From Vanilla planifolia (taxonomy: Eukaryota > Streptophyta > Magnoliopsida > Asparagales > Orchidaceae), in assembly GCA_023846275.1 (NCBI GenBank), contig CM043865.1, positions 30,237,912-30,301,911 on the forward strand: 64,000 nucleotides of DNA, read 5' to 3'. The notes below the pieces were generated by a model. The model saw nothing but the letters and a program-made list of their open reading frames with translations, searched no databases and had not been told where the DNA came from. The translations under genes and the position numbers were made by a program. Below are positions 27,401 through 36,409 of the stretch, piece after piece (within the stretch, counting starts at the first letter, position 1; every line of letters starts with the position of its first letter).

Positions 27401-30277
27401 TAGGCAACTGCTTTTAAGTTGTGGGGTTCACTTAAAGCAACTGTATTTATTTCCTTGCAACTCATTATTTTACCTTTACATGGTCAAAACTATTCTGACC
27501 AAAGAAAATTGCTGATTTTGTAAAATTAATTTGTTATCTAGAAGACATTTCATATATATTTTGCAATATTTTAATCTCAATAGCCTCCCTGGCTGTAGCT
27601 CCAGAAAGATCAAAACTGTTATAAATTTGAAACTACCGGTGCGTATGTGCTATTTCTACCATCATAAATTAACATTAGCATCTCAACTCTCAACAATAGA
27701 GACATCATCCCCTCATTTGCCAGCAAAAATAAATATGGGGATAATGGATCTTGCTTTCTAATTCAACCCCAAGGATGAAAATTCCGTTAAGTTCAACAAA
27801 AGACTGCCCACCCTATCATAAGCCTTACACATATCAATCTTTAGGGTCATTAGATCTTTCTTTCCTGTCTGCTTGTTCATCATAGAACTCAGGTGCTACC
27901 AATACATTATCATATTTTCAGTTTTTCACTTAAGGGATCATAACAATATTAGAACAACCTCTTTGAAGAAGGCTTTTCCATTCAAACCGTCTTAAGATTC
28001 AACAATGTCACGATATTTTTGAAAGAGAAGAGGTGGCAGTATTTATTAGGAGACATTTTATTTTCACCTCTTTGTTTTAAGTTGTTTGAAAAGGATGGCA
28101 GCTGTCTCACTAGTAAAACCAGGTTGAACTGTATCTACTAAATTTATTTGGAATTAATGGAGCAGATGAAGTAAATAAAGAATTGAAAAACTGAAGAACA
28201 ATGGGAAAATTGTATGATCTTTTCTCAGTTATCTTCATTGAATTTGGTAATGTGAAAGAAAATATTCATTTAATGCAAGAGTTGATTAAGTTGCTGATCC
28301 TTTATAATTGATCGCAGTTTAATGATCTATTCTCTGTTAAGCTTTTTTATTACATTTTTGGTTTTCAGAGAAACAGGTACAGTAAAGTTAAGGATGCAAG
28401 GAGCTTGCAGTGGTTGCCCCAGTTCATCGGTTACTCTGAAATCAGGCATCGAGAACATGCTCATGCATTATGTGCCAGAGGTAAATGATCATTCTTGGGA
28501 ATTTTTTAAGTTTTATCAGCATTATTAATTAGTCACATTATGGATTTTGTTTAGTCTATAAGAAATGGCCTAACATTAAGAGTGCTTTCAGTTGAACTGT
28601 TGGGATAAATTGACTCAATCTTGATAATCACTTTGAAAAATACTTTTGTTAATTTATATAAATTTCTTAAATGTTTAATTTAATTTATATAAATTTCTTA
28701 AACGTTTAAGAATAACACATTTGTACTGTCAATGTCACATAAATGGTTTAATGTTTTTGTTGACTTGGTGTTGAAGAAATTCATTGTATTGTCACTTGGG
28801 TCATGATGCCCTTGATCATTGTCTAATGGAATATGAAATGAAATTGTCACCCATGGCATGAGCGATAATTGTCTTCACCGTTATTAGAAGTCTTTGAAAG
28901 TGAAATTATAATCTTATTGACCATATTATGTATTTAGTTTCTTCTCATATATGCGATCTCAACTCATTGTCTCTTATATGTTTTTATAGAGAAAGTTTGT
29001 TGTAGTAAAAAGACACAGTTCCACTGGTAAATATTCGATGCATTTATCGATGTCAAAGCAAAGACTATAGGGGATTCTCATAGTGGCAATGGTTGCAACA
29101 AGAAGGTTATATCATATGCCCAACATTAATGGACACAAAAGAATGATTGTATCGTGATACATATTTTTTCTCAAACGGGCGTTAGATGTTTGGGCACCAA
29201 ACTGACAATGACATCAAAATATAGAGTTGAATTTGGTTAAAGTATAGGTTTGCATAACTTGGTAGTTATCATCTGAGGTTCTAGAATTTCTAAGGTTGTC
29301 TTTGAAAGTTACTAGAATGGGAAGAACTTTCAACCTCTTACGAAGAGAGCATGGTTAATTGCCAAGGTACCCAAATGCATGTCTACATTGAGCAGGAAGA
29401 CAATTTTCTTGACTGGGTGTCCTATGGTGTTATTTGCTTTGATAAGTAGCTATTTAGCAAAGCCTGGGAAACATGAAGATTAGGAGAAAATAAGTGTTCT
29501 GTTAAGCTGCAAACAAAACTTTAAAATCTTTTTGTGGATCCCACTTTTGAAGGAACACCTCGAAAAGAAAATGTTCAATGGGAGGATGAGTTGATTTGGA
29601 GACTCATGTAGACTCATCTAAGGGAGAATGTTACTACTTAAAACCATTGCTTGACCTGGCAATACTCATCTAGGTACAATGACCAAAGCCCCTATTAGCA
29701 TTGTGAGATGTTATTGAATCAAATGACGAAGTCAAGAGTTATAGAAAAGGAAGGTCATATTATACAGGATGTAAAATTCTTTATAGGCTCCACAAAATAT
29801 TTTTTTGCATTATATTTTAAACATTTAACATTGTTAAATTTATTTTGTTACACTTTGACGTGTTACTTGGTGCTGTCTGAGGAGTCTGTCAAATAAAAAA
29901 TATGCTTTTTTTTTCTATATTTTAAAAATTTGCAACCAACTTTATGGTCAAAGTTTCCATATGTTCAACCTGAGGAGTCCATCAATTTCATTTAGTCAAG
30001 ATTGTCTTGATCACAATATTTGGTCAACCATAAGGCCTGATGGTGTAACCGAAATCTTAGAAGGGATTTGTCTGTCGTCACATTTGACCTAGAAGCTCGT
30101 ATACATATCTAGATCTGATTCCATTTTGATTGAAAAATTTGTAGTCTTCCATTTTCCATTATTTGTTTTTGAACCACACACTTTTCTTATCTTACGTGCT
30201 CATGACGACAGGTCAAAAGAGTAGAACAAGAGTTTGATAATGAAGAAGAGGCACCAATGACCGGCCAAATGGATTAA
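15454..30277 (+). CDS. NFU4/NFU5: NifU-like iron-sulfur scaffold, mitochondrial NFU4/NFU5 type
   Basis: Exons 15454-15673, 15837-15998, 16747-16922, 17862-17965, 28369-28480 and 30212-30277; phases close to give 279 residues. Residues 1 to about 75 are rich in Arg, Lys, Ser and Leu with few acids, as expected for a mitochondrial presequence. From [19 protein letters not shown] (about 79) runs the Nfu N-terminal domain; from [14 protein letters not shown] (187) the NifU C-terminal domain with the cluster-binding pair C234-S-G-C237. In Arabidopsis, NFU4 and NFU5 pass 4Fe-4S clusters to mitochondrial clients such as lipoyl synthase. The start is the ATG at 15454; exon 1 is placed to the donor at 15674 because only that one (not the earlier GT at 15661) keeps phase into GQKRSMFIQ. 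Intron 4 is 10.4 kb and full of decayed repeats. Whether the gene is the NFU4 or NFU5 counterpart cannot be resolved. Confidence 0.93.
19440..19720. repeat. Degenerate short tandem repeat built on GATTCGCC
   Basis: A motif like 'GTCGATTCGCCNNCGATC' recurs about every 20-30 bases (near 19498, 19544, 19567, 19586, 19601, 19621 and others), mostly out of exact register. Just upstream (19080-19380) a second motif like 'TGTCGACCCGTG' recurs in the same loose way. The stretch is clearly GC-richer than the surrounding intron. Such degenerate GC-rich arrays occur inside plant LTR elements, but no coding frame runs through this one. Confidence 0.6.
19868..20250. repeat. Direct repeat A, copy 1
   Basis: Matches 25130-25490 in the same orientation with many small differences. 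Shared landmarks include 'GGCAAAGAAATTGAGT' (20076) versus 'GACAAAGAAATTGAGT' (25316), and 'AATCATGAGATACTAAGACA' (20128) versus 'AATCATGAGACATTAAGACA' (25366). The pair is more than 5.2 kb apart, compatible with ends of an old, partly deleted retroelement or two copies of one family. Confidence 0.75.
21014..21026 (+). promoter_or_regulatory. TATA-box-like LTR promoter
   Basis: TCTATAAATAGGAGA is a near-ideal plant TATA element. It is followed about 40 bp later by GAATAAAA, a possible poly(A) signal, and about 130 bp later by the start of repeat B copy 1. That order (TATA, then poly(A) signal) is typical of an LTR. Inference only; it could be a remnant with no activity. Confidence 0.45.
21150..21790 (+). 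repeat. Direct repeat B, copy 1 (LTR-like)
   Basis: Aligns by eye over about 630 bp with 22560-23190, same strand. Anchors: CCAAACAAATT, 'GAGACTCCAGATCCTAG' versus 'GAGGCTCCAGATCCTAG', TTTTTCGCTAAC, TTCTATTAAAGTA versus TTTTATTAAAGTA, TTTATTTTATTTGTG, TTACTTAATAAT.TATGTTACAAATTT. Immediately after it, 21794-21804 reads TGGTATCAGGC, close to the TGGTATCAGAGC primer-binding site complementary to initiator tRNA-Met used by many plant LTR elements. Confidence 0.78.
22560..23190 (+). repeat. Direct repeat B, copy 2 (LTR-like)
   Basis: Second copy of the repeat at 21150-21790, separated from it by about 770 bp without recognisable gag or pol. The arrangement repeat / PBS-like motif / short non-coding spacer / repeat resembles a small non-autonomous LTR element (TRIM-like) or a heavily deleted one. 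The spacer holds an 80-codon open frame (22277-22516) of Asn/Arg/Glu-rich composition that I cannot assign. Confidence 0.75.
23180..23935. repeat. Direct repeat C, copy 1
   Basis: Aligns by eye with 25520-26255, same orientation, over about 700 bp. Anchors: TAATCTTAAAAAT.TCTAAAAAT, ATGTGGAAGCTTA.GTA, GTCTAATTCAAAT, GATTGAATGGT, TTAGTTCATTTG.GTTATTTTATTGTAG, TTTAATATATTTTA.TGA, ATAGAGTAAT.{few}TTAATGATCAA. It abuts repeat B copy 2 directly. Confidence 0.75.
24802..24825. repeat. (TA)n microsatellite
   Basis: Twelve uninterrupted TA units in NFU intron 4. A likely length-polymorphic site; no other role seen. Confidence 0.95.
25130..25490. repeat. Direct repeat A, copy 2
   Basis: Partner of 19868-20250, same orientation. 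It shares ordered landmarks (AAATTGAGT, ATTGTAAAA.TTATAA, AATCATGAGA, ATTAAGACA, AATAAAAAGTTTT) with substitutions and small indels. It is followed within 50 bp by copy 2 of repeat C, whereas copy 1 is followed by unrelated sequence, so the two A copies have different neighbours. Confidence 0.75.
25520..26255. repeat. Direct repeat C, copy 2
   Basis: Partner of 23180-23935 about 2.3 kb downstream, same strand. Divergence appears similar to that of the A and B pairs, so all may stem from insertions of comparable age. Between the two copies lie AT-rich sequence, an unassigned 93-codon open frame (24228-24509, Lys/Asn/Leu-rich and possibly a gag remnant) and a TA microsatellite. Confidence 0.75.
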
Positions 30278-31200
30278 TCTTACGTCAAACTCACACAACA
30301 ACTATACCAGGAATTCAAGTTCTACTGCTTTCTATACCAGGAATTTAAGTTCTATCACTTATATTATCTATAGTTTATATTGTTTTCTGTGATAGACTTC
30401 TCTCCAAGTGCATTACTGTTTTCAACTCATCTACTAATTAGAATTACAATCTCTAAACTATAACTCAACTTGTTATATACTTTTGTCACCATTGATAATA
30501 GCACAAGAGCACATGAAAGATCACAAAATGTAAAGAAAACGGTGTAGTGCCATTAAAAGCCTAAAAAATATGTTGATAGTTTGTTAGTTTGTTGTGAAAT
30601 GCTTTGTCATATTGTAGAATTGTCATCTGCATGAGATTGAAGAGAAAGAAGATTAACAATTAATGAAATTAGTTGTTAATATAGAAAAAGAAAAAAGACC
30701 AAATGAAGGTTTCTATGAATAGGGGATAGAATTGTGAAGATATATAAGGTTTTATTTTTTTTTTTGCAAGTGCTGAGCATCTTTTATATAGAAGCATTTA
30801 ATTTAATATTGACAAAAATATAGACATCTTATTACATACAAAACTTGGCTAATGTGTTATGTCATTGTTCAATTGTATGTTTACACTTTTATGTTGTACT
30901 TTATAGACCATTGTGATTTTTTATGCTAAGGATGATTGATATGTGGTTCACTTTGTTTCTTGATCTTTTAGGATATTTGTAGCTTAAAAGATAGAAAATG
31001 TACTTTGATACTGGTGTTTGAGTTGTAATGTCAGCATCACTATTAGACATATCATAATTATCAACTTAAAAACATGGGTCATTAAACAATGATTTTAACA
31101 AGCTTTGTTCAACAACATATAGCAAATGTTGCATGTTTTTTTTGTGTCATTTAGTTGTATGAAAAATTTTTAATATAAAATCAAAAAGAGAAAAAATAAT

Positions 31201-31223
31201 ATTATTATTATTATTATTATTTT
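31201..31223. repeat. (ATT)n microsatellite
   Basis: Seven consecutive ATT units in the NFU-SAP spacer. Simple repeat, probably variable in length. Confidence 0.93.
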
Positions 31224-31704
31224 GGTTGTGAAAAGAATATAGATAAGAATATAATGTGGTTGATGCTATTTGAATGTATTATAAAAATTAATGGTGTATA
31301 GTGAATGATAGTAAATAAATTTAAGAAGATAAAATTAATATATAAAATATTGAATGATAGTTTAGTATTTTTTTTTATCTTTTTTTATTCAAAATCTAAA
31401 GTTGTCTGATGTCAATCTATAGTAGTAACACAATTTTACAAATGAAATTGGGTCCAAATGTTGTTTTCTGTGTTTTGAATATAATTGCCAAAATCTTCGA
31501 ATAAACAAAAATCCCTTATATTCATCTTTCCTCTTTATGCCTTCTGTTGTGATGGAATTCTTTGGATCTAATACTGATATAATTTTACCTTAATTAAAAA
31601 GGTTTTAAATGATAAATTTCTCATACTATTTATTTATTTTCAAATATTTTTTGCTTGATTATATTACATCTTTTTTTTTTTTTTTTTGACATTTTTATGT
31701 GAAG

Positions 31705-31751
31705 ATAATTATTATTTGTTCTCAAAGCAAATGAGAACAAATAATAATTAT
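31705..31751. repeat. Perfect 20-bp inverted repeat with 7-bp loop
   Basis: Arms 31705-31724 and 31732-31751 are exact reverse complements around the spacer AAGCAAA. The arm starts ATAATTATTA and ends TGTTCTCA, so it is not pure AT. A transcript would fold into a strong hairpin. It lies 1.4 kb past the NFU stop and 0.5 kb past the SAP stop, and could be a MITE core, cruciform or transcript-end structure. Confidence 0.9.
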
Positions 31752-32236
31752 TCAACGACTGAAGCTATATTAGTTTGATGATTTAACATAAAATGAGATT
31801 GAAATCATGATCATTGATAGATTATTGTTGAAATTTGAATTTAAAAAAGAATATATTAAATCAAATTTGTTTTGAGTAAATTAAAAATATAATAATTATA
31901 TATATTAGAATATTTATTATTTAAAAAAAAAACTTAAGAAGTAGGTCTTACATGAGCTCGATTTTCTCTGGTAGTGGGTCCAAATAGAGTGAGATTAGTT
32001 CGGTAACTTCAAAACAAAGGTCTAAATATATAACATTATTTTGCTTTTTCTTGCCTTGTTGGAATAGTAGAAAATAATAATAACATCAACTGCGTAGAAG
32101 ATACGATCTAGGGTTTTTTATTTTTTTTTTATTTTTTTATTTTATTTTATTTTTTTGTTTATTGCGTGAAAGTGGGTAGGCTAACATGTTATACGAAAAA
32201 AAAGGAGTAATACAGAAAAGCTACAGATGTTTAGTT

Positions 32237-32725
32237 TCAGATCTTGTGGAGCTTGCCGGCCTTGACGACAGGATTGGCGCGGGCGATGGCATCTCGGCCG
32301 GCCGCCTTGTAATCGAAGGAACAGCGGTGCTTCTCCGGGTAGCGATGTGTCGCACAGAACGTCAGCCCGCACCGGCACCCGAAACCCGTCAGCCCTACCC
32401 TCTTCCTGCACTCCGTGCACCGCCCCGGCGGGACCACCGGCTTCTCCTCCGTCGGTGCCAGTGTGCTGGCGGAGGGTTCCGTCGGCACCGCCGAGGGTTC
32501 GTGATGATTGTACAACGGAGGTTTCGGAACCACAGTACCGGCGAGAGATGGATGGGATTGGAGGATTTTCCCGACGTCTATCGTGGCGGGAGACGCCTGC
32601 TCATCCTTTAGGTGGAGGCCGCGGTAGCACTTGGAGCAGAGACCCATGGTGGCCGGCGAACCGAAGAAGCCGCAGTTGTTGACGCAGAGGCGGACTCCTT
32701 CTTGGCATCGTTGCTCCTCGGCCAT
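32237..32725 (-). CDS. A20/AN1 zinc-finger stress-associated protein (SAP)
   Basis: An uninterrupted 162-codon frame. The A20 finger uses C14, C18, C30 and C33 (Cx3Cx11CxxC, in NNCGFFGSPATMGLCSKCY). The C-terminal AN1 finger uses C103, C106, C117, C119, C124, H127, H133 and C135, with spacing exactly as in the family, and the protein ends in the conserved NPVVKAGKLHKI. The two fingers are joined by an acidic, Pro/Ser-rich linker. Plant SAPs of this size are cytosolic or nuclear proteins induced by cold, salt, drought and heat; some bind ubiquitin or act as E3 ligases, and family data suggest but do not prove either here. The CDS is strikingly GC-rich, with mostly G or C at third positions, unlike neighbouring genes. 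An intronless CDS with a 5' leader intron is the usual plant SAP structure. Confidence 0.96.
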   Translation of the reverse strand: MAEEQRCQEGVRLCVNNCGFFGSPATMGLCSKCYRGLHLKDEQASPATIDVGKILQSHPSLAGTVVPKPPLYNHHEPSAVPTEPSASTLAPTEEKPVVPPGRCTECRKRVGLTGFGCRCGLTFCATHRYPEKHRCSFDYKAAGRDAIARANPVVKAGKLHKI

Positions 32726-32738
32726 CGTCCTCGCTCTG

Positions 32739-33041
32739 CTGTATTACGATCTGCGTCGAATGTTTGGATTAGGGACATTTACTCATCGCAATATGAAGAA
32801 TCAAATCAGAAGGGATCTCAAACTATCCGATAGATAGAAAACAAGAAATTCCGCCCATTCCCCTCACGAACAGTGGAAAATAAATGAAAAAAAAACATGT
32901 AGAATTGATCATAATAAATGAATAATTAACCGACGGGCGCTATAAAGGATTCGTTGTCCCTGAATCTCAAGCAAGCAAAACAAGAACCAACGCCGATTTC
33001 CCAATTGTAAGAACATCTCTTCAATAGATCTTAAAATTTAC
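32739..33041 (-). other. Probable 5' UTR intron of the SAP gene
   Basis: On the minus strand a donor CTAAAG|GTAAAT sits at 33042/33041 and an acceptor AATACAG|CAG at 32739/32738, 13 bases before the ATG. The exon upstream of the donor is CT-rich (CTTCTTCTTCTTC), typical of a plant leader. Leader introns at this place are common in SAP genes. Another possible acceptor, CGCAG, lies slightly upstream of the chosen one. Confidence 0.65.
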
Positions 33042-33221
33042 CTTTAGAGAAGGAACGAATTCAGAAATCTGGAGCAAAATTAGATGCTGCTTGATTCTCT
33101 CTAATCGGAGAGGCGGACAAGAAGAAGAAGAAGAAGGAGAAGAAGGGCTCTAGGAGAAGAGGAAAATGTCGTCGCAATTTTCTAAGCGATGATCGATTTC
33201 TCCATTTTTAAGCATTTGCCC

Positions 33222-33345
33222 CGGCTTTAAATAGCGGAAGATTCCCAAATACCCCTCGTTCGCCAATTTACTGATATGGTGGAGCCCCCTTTTCTGGATG
33301 CGAACGTCCACGAAAACGCTTGTAGGGAAGAAAATGACGTGGCAT
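33222..33345 (-). promoter_or_regulatory. SAP gene core promoter with TATA box and ACGT element
   Basis: On the minus strand CTATTTAAAG lies near 33224-33233, a good TATA box about 30-40 bp upstream of the CT-rich leader. About 100 bp further upstream, 33334-33344 reads ATGACGTGGCA on the plus strand, i.e. TGCCACGTCAT towards the gene: an ACGT-core site matching ABRE / bZIP motifs. This agrees with abscisic acid or stress control known for many SAP genes, but binding is inferred from the motif only. Confidence 0.6.
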
Positions 33346-34646
33346 TCTCCCCAGTCAGACTCCAGCTGTCAGATTAACTTCATGCATAGATAAGAGGGGT
33401 AGAATCGGAAAAACCTAATTGAAAGGAAGCAGCATTGGCTTCCTCCATGCCGTGCTATTAAATTTTCCGTAGCACATATCAATCCTAAAAGTTTAAGTAT
33501 CAAATAAATCTTATTAGTTATTTAAAATATGTAAAAAATTAATTATTAATTTAAAATAAAAAAAATATATTACCGATCACCATCAACCTCCACGACTATC
33601 GTTGAGCTCTGTCACTTTTCACTATCAATTACCACAGTTATCAACTGTCATTGTCGATCAATATCATTTGCCATTGTCCTATATTATCTTATTGTCATTG
33701 AAAATTTTAATTAATCACAACTTAATTATTTATTAACATTGATTGCCTCCATAATTGTTGTCACATTTGTCAATGGTTAATTCCAACAATCATTAATATC
33801 TATTATTGTTTTGCTCGACCAAAATTGATCACTCTCATTATTGTCACTAATTACTATTGTCCTACTAATGTAGTTATTGCTAACTAATGTTGTCATGGTT
33901 GTTGCCTAGAGTTATCATCTCCAATATCACTTGTTTCTAATAAAATAGTGATGAAATTAACATTATTAATGTCAATAAAATAAATAATAAAAAAGCTTAT
34001 TGATTTAAATATAAAACATAGTCAAATCATAATAATTAAAAAATATTAAATAAAATAATGTATTTTTGAAAAATTAATAGTTTTTATAGACCTATTTAAC
34101 ATGAGTTTTACAAAAGTATTATTTTTACTCTAAAAACTTATTAAATAAAAGATGTCATTATTTGAACTCTAATATTAGATAACAACTATAGATATTCAAT
34201 TAGAGATCTTAGTATTCAAGTTAACTAAGTACTATTAAATATGTATAATTAAAATTATTTTGCCTTCAAAGGGTATGTATTAGAATTAAATTTGAAAGTT
34301 CAATAAGTGATAGGTAATATAACATTAACTTGATTCTATTATAGGCAAAATTTTATTATAGATAAAATCATAAATTTTACATAAAAAAATTTTAATAACT
34401 CAAGAAAAAAAATTAAAAAAATAGTGTTAACATTTTTTTTAAAAGAAATTTTTGAGAAATATGTTTCATGTGAATGAATAATTTTTTTTGTGAAAATATT
34501 TTTATGATTTTAATAGTTTTAAATTTCAAATAGAGCTTTTTTAAAAAATATTTAAAAAATATATTTCCAAACAAAAGGCAGAGAGAAAGGCTGAGCTCAA
34601 CTAACCAAAGGTTTACTTTAACACGTTCTTCTACGCCGCCCGTCAA

Positions 34647-34649
<3 letters not shown>

Positions 34650-34685
<36 letters not shown>
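34650..34685. repeat. Poly(T) tract of 36 bases
   Basis: An uninterrupted T run that begins right after GCCCGTCAACTC and ends before GAACTTTTG. On the minus strand this is a long poly(A), which could be the tail of a retroposed sequence, but no SINE, LINE or processed gene was recognised next to it. Confidence 0.9.
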
Positions 34686-34686
<1 letters not shown>

Positions 34687-36381
34687 AACTTTTGTCTTTT
34701 TTATTTCATACATTTCATAAAAAAAACAGTAATTTAAATTTGGTTAAATCATTTTGAATGTATTTCTAAAATGTCGTTATAAATAAAATCGTGATTTTGA
34801 GAAAAGATAATAATAAGGATCAACGAATAGGAAAGACTTTCAAATAAACAAAGTGAATATTATTTTAAATATAATGATAATAAAATTTTACTAAGATTGA
34901 AAGTAAAGTACATTGAAAAATATTGATGAAATTAAAAATACTAAATTATGACATAAAATAATGATTTTAAAATTATGATGTCAATTATAAAAATAATTAT
35001 TTTTATTTAAATAATTTGATATAAAAAAATATAAAAAAACAAATTCCTATATAATCTTATTTAAAAAAATATATTTTCACATTTCCAAATATGAAAACTC
35101 GACAGGCTGAGGAGATAAGTACTACCACAACAACCCCAGCCGGCCATGTGAGGAGATAAAAATATTATAAAAATATTTACTTTAATTTTGATAACTTAAT
35201 TTTTATTTAAAAAATAATTTTTTAAAACGATTAATTTATAACTCATTTTTATAAACAAAGCTCTACCGTGGCCTCAACGTCACTCTACCAAGTCGTTTAT
35301 TTATTTATTTATTTATTTTTCATTTTTTTAAACATCGCTGCCTATCTTTTTCAAACAAGATAAATGATTAAATCCAATAATGTATTTTTTTTAGAAAATA
35401 TAAAAAATGATATCCTTCTTTGCCATGGCTTTCCGGTCTGGGTTGTCGATCACATTTTTTTTTATAATTGGAAATATATTTATTTATATGTTTTAATTAA
35501 ACATTTTTTTAAAGAAGCTAAAATTAACATTAAGGACATGATGAACAAAAATCAATCATATCATTTTATCATGATTGACCATGATTAGGTTTGATGGACA
35601 TGGTCGGTGTGATTTAGAAAAAATATTATTAAAAAATATTTTTCCAAAAGCATTTACGTGAAAACAAAGGAATCTACAGCTCAATCGTTTGGCATAGCTT
35701 TTCAATCGTTAACACTATTAAATGACATCATGTGAAAAAAGTTGTGATATCCGATATTTACAAAATAAATAAAATTTATTAACACATTTGATATGATTTA
35801 AAATAAATAAAATTTATGAGTATTTGATAGAGGGGATTTTGGATTTTGGGTGGTGAAAAAAAAAACTTTAAGATTTCATTTTAGTAAATTAATGAATTTA
35901 GGGTTTCATAATGATCTTTCTTAAAAAGACAATTGTATGTCGTCATAAGTAGATTGTTTCTATGTCAATTTTATGAGATTTTTTTGTAGTCGTTATCAAT
36001 TAAAAAATGTCAAATTTTAATTAGATTACTCATGTTTTTCTTTTTTAATAGAAAAATAAAATAATGTTTCAATTAGATAAAAAAATAAAGAATATTTATC
36101 TTGAATTTAAACATAAATAATCTCTATAAATCTCATAATTCATGTCTACTAGAAACATTATAACTAGTGCCAATAACAAATTATCATTTTATCAAACTCA
36201 TTTCTTTTACAATCATAAACATGGGCATTTAAGTAATTCAATAGGGCTTAAAAAAGGATAGATAAAATTAGGATTTTAACTAAAAAATCATTTATTTATT
36301 TTGGTTTTGATTTAAATCCAAGTTTCATTTAAGCCATGCTCAAAATTATCCTAAAATTGTCCAAAAATCTAATGTTAATAT

Positions 36382-36409
36382 AAAAAACATACATTTATGT
36401 ATGTTTTTT
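36382..36409. repeat. Small perfect inverted repeat
   Basis: AAAAAACATACAT at 36382-36394 and its exact reverse complement at 36397-36409, separated by TT. It could form a short hairpin; with a U-run after the stem on the plus strand it superficially resembles a terminator, but in a plant nuclear intergenic region that has no meaning by itself. Confidence 0.85.

Larger units (their letters stand above)
17966..28368 (+). other. NFU intron 4, 10.4 kb, filled with retroelement-like repeats
   Basis: Bounded by a GT donor after codon fragment GA at 17965 and an AG acceptor at 28367-28368 that rejoin in frame at D-E-E-T-G. Contents: a GC-richer degenerate repeat (19000-19750), three pairs of long diverged direct repeats (entries below), an LTR-like TATA region near 21020, a primer-binding-site-like motif at 21794, and AT-rich sequence. 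26260-28300 shows only AT-rich DNA with no recognisable gene. The reading of this whole block as nested, decayed LTR elements is an inference. Confidence 0.75.
30278..32236. other. Convergent intergenic region between NFU and SAP genes
   Basis: NFU (+) and the SAP gene (-) end towards each other here, so both 3' UTRs and poly(A) sites lie in this stretch. It is AT-rich and includes an ATT microsatellite, a perfect inverted repeat (entries below), and long T runs around 31671-31687 and 32110-32160. No open frame of note. Confidence 0.6.

Noticed and set aside
32186-32837. Plus-strand open frames opposite the SAP gene
   Set aside because: They are shadows of the GC-rich SAP coding sequence; only the minus strand shows intact A20 and AN1 fingers.
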